From: Firmicutes bacterium UBA1702
Lineage (GTDB): Bacteria > Bacillota > Clostridia > Peptostreptococcales > Anaerovoracaceae
Assembly: GCA_002320005.1 (NCBI GenBank)
Contig: DCJK01000021.1
Location: 66,704-130,703 of the forward strand
DNA length: 64,000 bases
Direction of reading: 5' to 3'
A program made the position numbers and the translations under genes. The notes beneath the pieces were generated by a model. It was not told the DNA's origin and did no database searches. It worked only from the letters and a program-made list of their open reading frames with translations. The first letter of the stretch is position 1, and the number at the start of each line of letters is the position of its first letter. This document shows positions 9,480 through 18,803 of the stretch, piece by piece.

Positions 9480-9515
9480 TTGACGAATATGCCCCAAAGG
9501 AGTATACTTGTATAC
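9480..9515 (+). promoter_or_regulatory. Promoter and GntR-type operator of the Re-citrate synthase operon
   Basis: TTGACG (9480-9485) and TATACT (9503-9508) are 17 bases apart, a near-consensus promoter. Across the -10 box lies GTATACTTGTATAC (9502-9515), a palindrome apart from its central TT, containing the TTGTATACA core often bound by FCD-class GntR repressors. The operon encodes just such a regulator as its second gene, so autorepression is the simplest reading (inference). Confidence 0.7.
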
Positions 9516-9574
9516 AGGCATGGTTATGCTGCGATAAAGTGATAAATCATATTCTTTTACAGGAGGATATATAT

Positions 9575-10951
9575 ATGTTAGAAATTTCAAAAAAGACCAA
9601 TCTTCTTGAGCAGAACATGTACAAATACTCTCTGCAGGATGTAGAAGAGCCTAATCTGTACAGAGAAATGTTCAATTATGACGAAGTTCCCAAAATCGCC
9701 TTCAACCACAGGCGCGTACCTATCAACATGCCGGAGGATATATGGATAACCGATACCTCTTTCAGAGATGGTCAGCAGTCCATGGCGCCTTACACGGTAA
9801 AGCAGATTGTAGATTTATACAAGCTCATGGCCAGGCTGGGAGGACCTTATGGTCTGATACGTCAGTCTGAATTCTTTATCTATACAAAGAAGGATCGCGA
9901 AGCCATCGAAAAATGCATGGATCTGGGTTACAGATTTCCTGAAATCACCACATGGATAAGAGCCAGCAAGGAAGACTTCAAGCTTGTAAAAGATCTTGAG
10001 ATAAAAGAGACCGGCATTCTTGTTTCATGCAGTGACTACCATATCTTTAAAAAGATGAAAATGACAAGACGTCAGGCTGTGGATTTTTATCTTGAAACCA
10101 TCAAAGACGCCTTTGATGCAGGCCTGGTTCCAAGGTGCCATCTGGAAGATATCACTCGTGCTGATTTTTACGGTTTTGTAGTACCTTTTGTAAACGAAAT
10201 AATGGATCTTTCCCGTGAAGTAGGTATTCCAGTTAAAATCAGAGCCTGCGATACCATGGGTTACGGCGTACCATATACAGAAGCTGCTCTTCCTCGAAGC
10301 GTGGCAGGTATTGTTTACGGTCTTCAGCATTATTCGGATGTTCCGAGCGAGATGCTGGAATGGCACGGCCATAATGACTTCTACAAAGCTGTTGCCAATG
10401 CATCCACTGCGTGGCTCTACGGAGCCTGTGCCGTCAATTGCTCACTTCTGGGAATCGGCGAAAGAACAGGCAACGTTCCTCTTGAGGCCATGGTCTTTGA
10501 GTACGCTTCACTCAAGGGCTCTCTGGATGGAATGGATCCTACGGCAATCACTGAAATCGCCCGCTATTTTAAGGATGAAATGGACTATGATATCCCGCCT
10601 ATGACGCCTTTCGTAGGAGACAGTTTCAATGTGACAAAAGCCGGTATCCACGCAGACGGCCTTATGAAAGACGAAGAGATTTATAACATCTTCAACACTA
10701 AAAAAATATTAAACAGAACTCCTGGAGTTGCCGTAAGCAAAACCTCCGGTCTCGCCGGAATAGCATACTGGCTCAATGATGAATATCACCTCACAGGGGA
10801 TCAAAAGGTCACTAAAGATCACCCTCTGGTACTCAAGCTCAAGGAATGGGTCGACGAAATGTACGCAGACGGCAGAACAACAAGCCTTTCCAACGCTGAA
10901 ATGGAAGCGAAACTCAGCGAATTAAAAGAATGGGAGGAAATTAAAAAATGA
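9575..10951 (+). CDS. Re-citrate synthase (homocitrate/isopropylmalate synthase family)
   Basis: A 458-residue DRE-TIM metallolyase. DTSFRDGQQS near residue 66 supplies the metal-binding Asp and catalytic Arg, and EWHGHNDF supplies the HxH metal ligands; DTMGYGVP lies between them. Family resemblance plus aconitase and isocitrate dehydrogenase in the same operon point to Re-face stereospecific citrate synthase, which replaces GltA in some anaerobes (known from Clostridium kluyveri). It would join acetyl-CoA and oxaloacetate on the route to 2-oxoglutarate and glutamate. The ATG at 9575 follows AGGAGG. Homocitrate synthase is the main alternative. Confidence 0.85.
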   Translation: MLEISKKTNLLEQNMYKYSLQDVEEPNLYREMFNYDEVPKIAFNHRRVPINMPEDIWITDTSFRDGQQSMAPYTVKQIVDLYKLMARLGGPYGLIRQSEFFIYTKKDREAIEKCMDLGYRFPEITTWIRASKEDFKLVKDLEIKETGILVSCSDYHIFKKMKMTRRQAVDFYLETIKDAFDAGLVPRCHLEDITRADFYGFVVPFVNEIMDLSREVGIPVKIRACDTMGYGVPYTEAALPRSVAGIVYGLQHYSDVPSEMLEWHGHNDFYKAVANASTAWLYGACAVNCSLLGIGERTGNVPLEAMVFEYASLKGSLDGMDPTAITEIARYFKDEMDYDIPPMTPFVGDSFNVTKAGIHADGLMKDEEIYNIFNTKKILNRTPGVAVSKTSGLAGIAYWLNDEYHLTGDQKVTKDHPLVLKLKEWVDEMYADGRTTSLSNAEMEAKLSELKEWEEIKK

Positions 10952-11595
10952 TAGACTACAAAAATTTATCCCTTGCCAATCAGGTTTACGACGCTATTGA
11001 GCAGAACATATTGAATGGGGTATATGCCTCAGGCGAAATTATAAGTGAATCTAAACTTTCTGAGGAACTGGGAGTCAGCAGGACACCTGTCAGAGAAGCT
11101 ATGGCCCGTCTCGAAAATGAGAGACTCATTGGAATTACCCCTTCCGGAACCGTAGTTCTGGGCATAACCGACAGAGACGTCCGCGATATGTTCGAAGTAA
11201 AGCTTCATCTGGAGCCAATTGTTTCTGTAATGGCATCTCAGAATATCAGCCAGGAAGCCTTAGCAAAACTTAAAGATATCATCGATCAGCAGGAGTTTTA
11301 TGCATCAAAACATAATACAGAAAGAATCAGAAATCTTGATACCGAATTCCATGATCTGATTTATTCAGAATGCGGAAGTCCGGTTTTTCAGTCAATCCTT
11401 TCGCCTATACACCACAAACTTCTGAAATACAGAAAAGCCTCTCTGGAAAAAAGCGACAGAAGCTACCATTCGGTGGAGGAGCACATGGCTATTTATGAAG
11501 CACTTAAAGCCAAAGATAGAATGCAGGTGGAAATGCTCATGTTGGAACATATCCGCCATGCCTATGAAAATATCAAGAAGGGAGTTACAGAATAA
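10948..11595 (+). CDS. GntR-family (FCD) transcriptional regulator
   Basis: The 215-residue DNA-binding protein has an N-terminal winged helix-turn-helix (about 8-75, with GEIISESKLSEELGVSRTPVREA) and a C-terminal all-helical FCD ligand domain with likely metal-binding residues in LDTEFHDLIY, SPIHHKL and VEEHMAIYEAL. Its ATG overlaps the citrate synthase stop as ATGA, and its own stop overlaps the aconitase start. Position inside the operon and the palindrome over the operon promoter suggest it senses a pathway metabolite and regulates its own cluster. Confidence 0.92.
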   Translation: MIDYKNLSLANQVYDAIEQNILNGVYASGEIISESKLSEELGVSRTPVREAMARLENERLIGITPSGTVVLGITDRDVRDMFEVKLHLEPIVSVMASQNISQEALAKLKDIIDQQEFYASKHNTERIRNLDTEFHDLIYSECGSPVFQSILSPIHHKLLKYRKASLEKSDRSYHSVEEHMAIYEALKAKDRMQVEMLMLEHIRHAYENIKKGVTE

Positions 11596-13526
11596 TGGGA
11601 CTTACAATAGCACAGAAGATAATCAAAGAACACCTTATAAGCGGAGATATGGCAGCGGGAAGTGAAATAGCGCTAAGAATCGATCAGACTCTGACACAGG
11701 ATGCTACAGGAACCATGGCATATCTGGAATTTGAAACCATGGGAGTTCCCCGCGTGCGTACTGAACTCTCAGTAGCATATATTGACCACAATACTCTTCA
11801 GTCCGGTTTTGAAAACGCTGATGACCACAGATTCATTCAGTCTATGGCAAAAAAATACGGCCTTCAGTTTTCACGTCCCGGAAACGGCATATGTCATCAG
11901 GTTCACTTGGAGCGCTTCGGCAAGCCGGGTAAAACTCTTATCGGATCAGACAGCCATACTCCTACCGGCGGCGGCATAGGCATGCTGGCTATGGGAGCAG
12001 GGGGACTGGATGTGGCTGTTGCCATGGGCGGCGGCGCATATTACATCACAATGCCGAAAATGTACAAGGTAAATCTTACAGGTAAGCTTAGAGACTTTGT
12101 AACTGCCAAAGACGTAAGTCTTGAAATACTGAGAATTCTGTCTGTAAAGGGCGGCGTAGGTGCCATCATTGAATGGGGTGGAGAAGGTGTTAAAACTCTT
12201 TCCGTTCCCGAAAGAGCCACAATAACCAACATGGGCACCGAGCTTGGCGCCACTACTTCCATCTTCCCGTCAGACGAGGTTACAAAAGCTTTTCTGGAAG
12301 CCGAAGGAAGAGGAGAGGACTATATTGAGCTTTCCAGTGATGCAGATGCTGTTTATGACAAAATCATAGATATTGACCTTTCAGCACTTAAACCTATGAT
12401 TGCCTGCCCGCACAGCCCGGACAATGTTGTCACTGTAGAAAGCCTGAAAGGAACCAAGGTGAATCAGGTCTGCATAGGCTCATGCACCAATTCATCACTT
12501 TTTGATATGCTCAAAGTAGCCGCTCTTCTCAAAGGCAAGACCATCCGTCCTGAAGTAAGCCTTTCAATTTCTCCGGGCTCAAAGCAGGTTCTGGCCATGT
12601 TGGCTGACTGCGGTGCTCTGTCAGATATTCTTGCCAGCGGAGCAAGAGTTCTGGAGTGCGCCTGCGGTCCTTGCATCGGCATGGGCTTTTCACCTAATTC
12701 GGGCGGTGTATCCCTCAGAACGTTCAACAGAAACTTCGAAGGACGTTCCGGCACTGCTGACGGCCAGGTTTATCTGGTTTCTCCGGAAACAGCTGTTGCT
12801 GCTGCTCTGACCGGAGAGATTACGGATCCTGTGCTGCTGGGTTCAATGCCTGAAATCAAAATGCCTGAAAAGTTCAAAATTGATGACAGTGCTGTGATTC
12901 CTCCTGCATCTCCGGAAGATGCAGACAGGCTTCCTATTCTAAGAGGCCCTAATATCAAGCCGTTCCCTGACAGCAAACCTCTGGAGGACTCCCTTGCAGC
13001 TCCTCTGGTTCTAAAAGTCGGAGACAACATAACTACTGACCATATTATGCCGGCCGGAGCAAAAATCCTGCCTTATCGTTCAAATATACCGCATCTCTCA
13101 CAGTACTGCTTCGCTGTATGTGATGAAACTTTCTCTGAAAGAGCAAAAGCTGCAGGAGAAAGTATCATAATCGGCGGAAACAACTACGGCCAGGGTTCTT
13201 CCAGAGAACATGCGGCTCTGGTACCTCTGTACCTGGGCGTGAGGGCTGTTATCGCCAAGAGCTTTGCAAGAATTCATGCAGCCAACCTTATAAATGCGGG
13301 GATTGTCCCTCTGACTTTTGCCGACCCTGACGACTATGATAAACTTGCTCAGGGAGACGCTTTGAGAATTGACGACATATATGCAGGTCTTGATTCGGGA
13401 TCTCTGACGTTGAAAGACTCTTCTTCTGATATCGAGATAAAGCTTTCCTGCAGCTTTACTGACAGGCAGAAGGCCATATTGAAAGCCGGCGGTCTTCTGA
13501 AATATGTAGGACAGGGAAATCTGTAA
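11595..13526 (+). CDS. acn: Aconitate hydratase
   Basis: Interconverts citrate and isocitrate using a [4Fe-4S] cluster. The 643-residue length fits the short aconitase type found in anaerobes. Cluster ligands are visible in CIGSCTNSS and CACGPCIGMGF; the substrate-binding GSDSHTPTGGG and the swivel-domain NNYGQGSSREHAAL are present. The ATG overlaps the regulator's TAA as TAATG and follows AAGGGAG. It sits between Re-citrate synthase and isocitrate dehydrogenase, so its substrate is predicted to be citrate rather than homocitrate. Confidence 0.95.
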   Translation: MGLTIAQKIIKEHLISGDMAAGSEIALRIDQTLTQDATGTMAYLEFETMGVPRVRTELSVAYIDHNTLQSGFENADDHRFIQSMAKKYGLQFSRPGNGICHQVHLERFGKPGKTLIGSDSHTPTGGGIGMLAMGAGGLDVAVAMGGGAYYITMPKMYKVNLTGKLRDFVTAKDVSLEILRILSVKGGVGAIIEWGGEGVKTLSVPERATITNMGTELGATTSIFPSDEVTKAFLEAEGRGEDYIELSSDADAVYDKIIDIDLSALKPMIACPHSPDNVVTVESLKGTKVNQVCIGSCTNSSLFDMLKVAALLKGKTIRPEVSLSISPGSKQVLAMLADCGALSDILASGARVLECACGPCIGMGFSPNSGGVSLRTFNRNFEGRSGTADGQVYLVSPETAVAAALTGEITDPVLLGSMPEIKMPEKFKIDDSAVIPPASPEDADRLPILRGPNIKPFPDSKPLEDSLAAPLVLKVGDNITTDHIMPAGAKILPYRSNIPHLSQYCFAVCDETFSERAKAAGESIIIGGNNYGQGSSREHAALVPLYLGVRAVIAKSFARIHAANLINAGIVPLTFADPDDYDKLAQGDALRIDDIYAGLDSGSLTLKDSSSDIEIKLSCSFTDRQKAILKAGGLLKYVGQGNL

Positions 13527-13541
13527 ATGGAGGTACCAACA

Positions 13542-14687
13542 TTGATTAGTGAAAAATACATAAATGATGCTGTTGCTCAGTTTGAAAAGGTTTTGCGCCA
13601 GCAGGCGGAAAGGGGCGAGAAAATGAAAGAAGCTTCCGCTCCTAAAGATTTTGCTTCCCTCGACACCATAACCATAGGCCTCTGCGGAGGTGACGGCATC
13701 GGTCCCATAATTATGACCGAAGCTGAAAGACTTCTGAAAAAACTTCTTTCCGATGAACTTGCCTGTGGAAAGGTTTCCCTGAAAAAAATCGAGGGTCTTA
13801 CAATTGAAAACCGTATGGAAAAAGGTGAAGCGGTTCCGGCAGATGTTCTTGAAGAAATAAAATCCTGCGATGCCATCCTTAAAGGTCCTACTACCACGCC
13901 GAAGGGCGGGACCATGGAAAGTGCCAACGTTACCCTGAGGAGAGAACTGGATTTATACGCCAATGTACGTCCTGTAACTGTTCCTGAGGAAGGCATTGAC
14001 TGGATGTTCTACAGAGAAAATACGGAAGGGGAATATGTCCTGGGAAGCAGCGGAATCGAGGTTCCCGGTCTTCTTTCCATGGACTTTAAAGTGACTACCG
14101 ACGAAGGAACAAGAAGAATTGCACGTGCTGCCTTCGAATACGCCAGAAACAATGGTAAAACCAACGTTTCCATCGTTACTAAAGCCAATATAATGAAAAA
14201 GACCGATGGCAAGTTCTCGAAAATATGTAACGAAGTGGCTGCAGAATACCCTGAAATAAAAGCAGAGGACTGGTACATAGATATAATGACGGCAAATCTG
14301 GTGAACAAAGCTATTCGCAGCCAGTTTCAGGTTTTCGTTCTTCCTAATCTCTATGGTGACATTATTACTGATGAAGCCGCTGAAATTCAAGGTGGTGTAG
14401 GAACCGCCGGAAGCGCAAATATCGGCGATCACTACGCAATGTTTGAAGCTATACACGGTTCTGCTCCCAGAATGATAGAAGACGGCCTTGCTGCTTATGC
14501 AAATCCTTCCAGTATTTTTAAGGCTGCCGAAATGCTTCTGCGCCACATAGGCCTTACGGAAAAAGCTGATAAATTATCAGAGGCTCTGCATATCTGCTGC
14601 GATACCGAAAAGAAACTTGTAGTAACAGGATTTGCAGATGGCGACACCTGCAAGGACTTTGCAGACTATGTAATGTCCAAAATATAA
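13542..14687 (+). CDS. icd: Isocitrate dehydrogenase (isocitrate/isopropylmalate dehydrogenase family)
   Basis: Oxidative decarboxylase that should turn isocitrate into 2-oxoglutarate, completing the three-enzyme route. Family motifs are GGDGIGP near the N-terminus, the Arg-rich substrate site NVTLRRELDLYANVRP, YRENTEGEYVLGSSG, TANLVNK, NLYGDIITDEAAEIQGG and EAIHGSAP. The cofactor (NAD or NADP) cannot be settled here. I prefer the TTG at 13542 because GGAGGT lies seven bases upstream. The in-frame ATG at 13527, directly after the acn stop, has only a weak site and would give 386 residues instead of 381. Confidence 0.88.
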   Translation: MISEKYINDAVAQFEKVLRQQAERGEKMKEASAPKDFASLDTITIGLCGGDGIGPIIMTEAERLLKKLLSDELACGKVSLKKIEGLTIENRMEKGEAVPADVLEEIKSCDAILKGPTTTPKGGTMESANVTLRRELDLYANVRPVTVPEEGIDWMFYRENTEGEYVLGSSGIEVPGLLSMDFKVTTDEGTRRIARAAFEYARNNGKTNVSIVTKANIMKKTDGKFSKICNEVAAEYPEIKAEDWYIDIMTANLVNKAIRSQFQVFVLPNLYGDIITDEAAEIQGGVGTAGSANIGDHYAMFEAIHGSAPRMIEDGLAAYANPSSIFKAAEMLLRHIGLTEKADKLSEALHICCDTEKKLVVTGFADGDTCKDFADYVMSKI

Positions 14688-14693
14688 CCACTT

Positions 14694-14730
14694 AAGGTGC
14701 GGCTCCCCCTTCGGGAAAATGCACCTTTTA
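14694..14730 (+). terminator. Terminator after the citrate-to-2-oxoglutarate operon
   Basis: AAGGTGC (14694-14700) pairs with GCACCTT (14721-14727), followed by TTTAACTTTTT. It closes the operon, and metF begins about 100 bases later. Confidence 0.7.
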
Positions 14731-14826
14731 ACTTTTTCCAAGGTGCCAGACTGCCTGTTTCCCTTGATTTTAAGCCTGTTACCGTAGTATAATCATTCAT
14801 ATTACTATTTAGAAAGCGTGACATAA

Positions 14827-15708
14827 ATGAAAATTATCAACTTACTTAAACAAGACACATTATCCCTCTCTTTTGAGGTTTTTCCACCTAAGGTTGACTC
14901 TTCCTTTGAAAGTGTAAAGACAGCAACCGAAGAAATTGCCTCTCTTCACCCGGCCTTTATGAGCGTGACTTATGGCGCCGGTGGTGGAACCAGCAAATAT
15001 ACTCTTGATATTGCCCAAAACATTAAGGAGCGGTATGATGTATCCACTCTTGCACATCTTACCTGTGTGTCTTCCACCAAAGAAACGGTAAAGGAAAAAA
15101 TTGCCCAGCTCCGCGAAATAGGGATAGAAAATGTCATGGCCCTTCGCGGTGACCTGACTCCGGAAATGGAAGGTCAGGACAGAAGCCATTGGGACTACCG
15201 CCATGCCATCGATCTCGTACGTGAAATAAAGGAATCCGGAGCAGATTTCTGCATCGGAGGCGCCTGCTACCCGGAAATCCACCCTGAAAGCGCCAATCAG
15301 AAAGAGGATATTAAATTTCTTAAAGAAAAAGTTGATGCGGGATGCGAATTTCTCACAACCCAGATGTTTTTTGACAACAATCTGCTTTACAACTTCCTAT
15401 ACAAAATCCGTGAAGCCGGCATCACTGTACCTGTTGTTGCGGGAATAATGCCTATAACCAATGCAAATCAAGTGGACAGAGCCATCAAGCTTTCCGGTTC
15501 ACACATGCCTCAACGCTTCAAGAGCCTTGTAGACAAATTCGGTTCAGACCCGGCTGCCATGAAGCAGGCAGGCATAGCCTATGCGACAGACCAGATAATA
15601 GATCTTTTTGCAAACAATATCACCAATGTTCATGTATATTCTATGAATAAGTCTGATGTTGCACGAAAAATTCAGGAAAACCTTTCAGATATTTTAGGCA
15701 AGGCATGA
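14827..15708 (+). CDS. metF: 5,10-methylenetetrahydrofolate reductase
   Basis: FAD enzyme that reduces methylene-tetrahydrofolate to methyl-tetrahydrofolate, the methyl donor for methionine synthase. The 293-residue TIM barrel has SLSFEVFPPK (catalytic Glu), SVTYGAGGG, HLTCVSS, ALRGD and TQMFFDN, all MetF hallmarks. The ribosome-binding site is weak. Its stop overlaps the next gene by ATGA, and metH follows, so the methyl supply and methyl transfer steps are co-translated. No SAM riboswitch or T-box is visible in the 139 bases upstream. Confidence 0.96.
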   Translation: MKIINLLKQDTLSLSFEVFPPKVDSSFESVKTATEEIASLHPAFMSVTYGAGGGTSKYTLDIAQNIKERYDVSTLAHLTCVSSTKETVKEKIAQLREIGIENVMALRGDLTPEMEGQDRSHWDYRHAIDLVREIKESGADFCIGGACYPEIHPESANQKEDIKFLKEKVDAGCEFLTTQMFFDNNLLYNFLYKIREAGITVPVVAGIMPITNANQVDRAIKLSGSHMPQRFKSLVDKFGSDPAAMKQAGIAYATDQIIDLFANNITNVHVYSMNKSDVARKIQENLSDILGKA

Positions 15709-16373
15709 ACACGATTTTAGTTAAAAAATACGAAAATATTCCGCTGAATCACAGGGAAATCTATCGTTACATGGGCTGCAGCCATCCAGACAGACAGATT
15801 GAAAGCCTTACGGAAAGCTGCATAAGCGAACTGCTCCCGACCCTAAGCTGCAGAGTATGCTATACAGAATTGGAGGTCACAGAAGAAGGAGACATGCTTG
15901 ATCTTTCTTTTGCTGTCGTCAAAAGTGCAGACCTAAAAAAAAATCTTAGAGGATGCCGCAAGATAATACTTTTTGCCGCTACCATAGGTCTTGGGACTGA
16001 CCGTCTTATTGCAAGATACAGCCGCACATCGCCGGCAAAAGCTCTTTGCTTTCAGGCAATAGGCGCCGAAAGAATTGAAAGTCTTTGCGATGTCTTTAAT
16101 AAAGAAGTGTCTCAGCAGTGCCGCCGTAATGGCTTTTTTACACGGCCTCGCTTCAGCCCGGGTTACGGTGATCTCCCTTTGGATGTTCAGAAAAGTATTT
16201 TCTCGGTGCTGGACTGTCCCCGCAAAATAGGACTTTCTCTTAACGAGAGCCTTCTGATGTCTCCTTCCAAGTCGGTAACGGCCATTATAGGGATGGGGGA
16301 TACTCCATGTGAACACGAAAAAGAAAATTGTATCCGATGCTCCAAATCGGATTGCCAGTTCAGGAGGATATAG
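15705..16373 (+). CDS. Stand-alone methionine synthase reactivation-domain protein
   Basis: A 222-residue relative of the C-terminal activation (AdoMet-binding) domain of cobalamin-dependent methionine synthase. The best markers are RFSPGYGDLPLDVQ near residue 148 and LMSPSKSVTAIIGM near 183; a Cys-rich tail (CEHEKENCIRC and following) is extra. The downstream metH lacks this domain, so the protein probably acts in trans to remethylate oxidised cobalamin. ATGA overlap with metF and no gap to metH indicate a single operon. Confidence 0.88.
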   Translation: MNTILVKKYENIPLNHREIYRYMGCSHPDRQIESLTESCISELLPTLSCRVCYTELEVTEEGDMLDLSFAVVKSADLKKNLRGCRKIILFAATIGLGTDRLIARYSRTSPAKALCFQAIGAERIESLCDVFNKEVSQQCRRNGFFTRPRFSPGYGDLPLDVQKSIFSVLDCPRKIGLSLNESLLMSPSKSVTAIIGMGDTPCEHEKENCIRCSKSDCQFRRI

Positions 16374-18782
16374 ATGAAGATTTTAGATTTTATGAAAGAA
16401 AACATCCTGTGCCTTGACGGCGGGATGGGGACTTTGCTCCAGGATGCCGGAATGGCACCCGGAGAATTTCCTGAGAGATGGAATCTTTCCCATCCTGATG
16501 TTATAAGAAAAATCCATCAGGATTATTTTGATGCAGGCAGCAACGTGGTAAATACCAATACTTTCGGAGCAAACTCACTCAAATTTCCGTTGCCGGAGCT
16601 GGAGGAAATAGTAGAGGCTGCCATTGAAAATGCCAAAGCCGGAAGAGATGCTTCCTGCACTTCCCATGAAAAATACGTTGCACTGGATATAGGCCCTTGC
16701 GGCAAACTTCTGAAACCATACGGGGATTTTGATTTTGAAGACGCTGTAGAGCTTTTTGCTCAGATTGTCCGCATAGGTGTTCGCTGTGGAGTAGACCTGA
16801 TATTCATTGAAACCATGAGTGACAGCTATGAAACAAAGGCTGCTCTTCTGGCAGCCAGAGAAAACAGTGATCTGCCTGTATTTGTTTCTAATGCCTATGG
16901 CGAAGATGGAAAGCTTATGACGGGAGCCTCCCCTGCAGCAATGGTTGCTCTGGCCGAAGGAATGGGCGCTTCTGCAGTAGGCGCCAACTGTTCTCTTGAA
17001 CCGAAGCAGCTGAAAGGTGTAGTGGCAGAGCTCCTTGAAAACGCCTCTGTTCCCGTTATTCTTAAGCCAAATGCCGGCCTCCCTACTGAAGTGGATGGCA
17101 AAGCTGTATACTCAACGCTGCCTGATGAATTTGCATCTGACATGAAAGAATACGTTGAACAGGGTGTGAGAATTGCCGGTGGCTGCTGCGGAACCAGTCC
17201 TGAGTATATAAGCCACATTCATAAAGCAATATGCGGCATATCTCCGGTTCCGGTGGAACCAAAAAATATAACCTGCATTTCTTCATATACTCATGCGGTG
17301 AAATTTGAGGATTCCCCTATACTGATAGGTGAACGCATAAATCCTACAGGAAAGAAACGTTTCAAGCAGGCTCTTAAAGATAATGACATAGACTATATTC
17401 TGCAGGAAGGAATAAGGCAGCAGGATTGTGGTGTTGATATCCTCGACGTAAATGTCGGCCTGCCTGATATCGATGAAAAAACTATGCTGAAAAAGGCTGT
17501 TTTTGAACTGCAGGCAATTATAGATCTGCCTCTTCAGATAGATACTGCAGATGCGGCTGCCATGGAAGCGGCTTTACGTCTTTATAACGGCAAAGCGATG
17601 ATAAATTCCGTCAGCGGCAAAGAAGAGTCCATGAGAGCTATTTTCCCTCTGGTTAAAAAATACGGAGGTCTGGTAGTCGCTCTTACTCTTGACGATAATG
17701 GAATCCCTTCTACTGTGGACGGAAGAGTAAAAATCGCCGAAAAAATCCTTTCTGTTGCCGCTGAATACGGCATTGACAAGAAAGATATAATATTTGACAC
17801 CCTTGCTATGACTGTCAGCGCAGATCCTCAGGCCGCAAAAGTTACTCTGGAGGCTCTGGAGATCATCCGCCGTGATCTGGGATGCCATACATCTCTTGGT
17901 GTTTCCAACATTTCCTTTGGGCTTCCCAACAGAGAAATAATAAACAGCACTTTCTTTGCATGTGCAATGGAGCGGGGACTGTCTGCTGCTATAATGAATC
18001 CTTACTCGCAAGGTATGATGAAAGCATATTATTCTTTCAAGGCCCTTCATGGTATGGATGAAAACTGCAGTGCTTACATAGACTTTGCTTCCTCTTGTGC
18101 AGAGTCTGCTTCATCAGTTCAGCAATCTCTTCAGCCTGCTGCTTCAAAAGAGGAATTCAGCTCTGCCTTGCAAAAGGCCATTGTAAAGGGTCTTAAGGAG
18201 CAGGCAGGAGAACTGACCGATTCACTTCTGGACAACAGAGATGCACTTGAAATTATTCAGGAAGAGATTATTCCCGCTCTGGATATCGTAGGCCGGGGAT
18301 TTGAAGAAAAGAAGATATACCTCCCTCAGCTTCTCATGAGTGCCGAAGCGGCCAAAAGCTCCTTCGAAAAAATAAAAAGCTTCATGTCGGCAGGGGACTC
18401 TCCGGTTATGAGCAAGTGCCCTGCGGTTATTGCAACGGTCCACGGGGATATTCATGATATAGGTAAAAATATCGTAAAACTCCTTCTTGAGAATTACGGT
18501 TTTAAGGTTATAGACCTTGGCAAAGATGTTCCGCCATCGGCAGTAGTTGATGCTGTTATTGAAAACAAGGCTCCGGTAGCAGGACTCAGTGCTCTCATGA
18601 CCACCACCGTACCTGCCATGGAAGAAACCATAAAGCTCCTGAAGGAAAAGGCGCCATGGTGCAGGATAGTAGTCGGCGGTGCTGTTCTCAACGAAGAGTA
18701 CTCCAGACGAATCGGTGCAGACAAATATGCAGGAGACGCAATGGAAACCGTAAGATTTGCAGACAAAATAAACTTGGAATAG
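16374..18782 (+). CDS. metH: Cobalamin-dependent methionine synthase, without activation domain
   Basis: Transfers the methyl group of methyl-tetrahydrofolate to homocysteine through cobalamin. The 802 residues hold, in order, a homocysteine domain (1-300; zinc Cys in GANCS and GGCCGT), a pterin-binding domain (about 315-590, starting at ILIGERINPTGKKRF), and the cobalamin cap and binding module (about 590-802) with DIHDIGKNI supplying the lower-ligand His. The E. coli enzyme has about 1,230 residues; the missing part is the reactivation domain encoded by the gene just upstream. The ATG follows AGGAGGATATAG. Confidence 0.95.
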   Translation: MKILDFMKENILCLDGGMGTLLQDAGMAPGEFPERWNLSHPDVIRKIHQDYFDAGSNVVNTNTFGANSLKFPLPELEEIVEAAIENAKAGRDASCTSHEKYVALDIGPCGKLLKPYGDFDFEDAVELFAQIVRIGVRCGVDLIFIETMSDSYETKAALLAARENSDLPVFVSNAYGEDGKLMTGASPAAMVALAEGMGASAVGANCSLEPKQLKGVVAELLENASVPVILKPNAGLPTEVDGKAVYSTLPDEFASDMKEYVEQGVRIAGGCCGTSPEYISHIHKAICGISPVPVEPKNITCISSYTHAVKFEDSPILIGERINPTGKKRFKQALKDNDIDYILQEGIRQQDCGVDILDVNVGLPDIDEKTMLKKAVFELQAIIDLPLQIDTADAAAMEAALRLYNGKAMINSVSGKEESMRAIFPLVKKYGGLVVALTLDDNGIPSTVDGRVKIAEKILSVAAEYGIDKKDIIFDTLAMTVSADPQAAKVTLEALEIIRRDLGCHTSLGVSNISFGLPNREIINSTFFACAMERGLSAAIMNPYSQGMMKAYYSFKALHGMDENCSAYIDFASSCAESASSVQQSLQPAASKEEFSSALQKAIVKGLKEQAGELTDSLLDNRDALEIIQEEIIPALDIVGRGFEEKKIYLPQLLMSAEAAKSSFEKIKSFMSAGDSPVMSKCPAVIATVHGDIHDIGKNIVKLLLENYGFKVIDLGKDVPPSAVVDAVIENKAPVAGLSALMTTTVPAMEETIKLLKEKAPWCRIVVGGAVLNEEYSRRIGADKYAGDAMETVRFADKINLE

Positions 18783-18803
18783 CGCAATATTAAGGAGATA
18801 ATT

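Noticed and set aside
13527..13541. ATG at 13527 as the isocitrate dehydrogenase start
   Set aside because: The strong GGAGGT lies inside this proposed N-terminus and is well placed for the TTG at 13542; kept as an alternative only.
14731..14826. SAM riboswitch before metF
   Set aside because: Fewer than 100 bases after the terminator and no SAM-box stems could be found.
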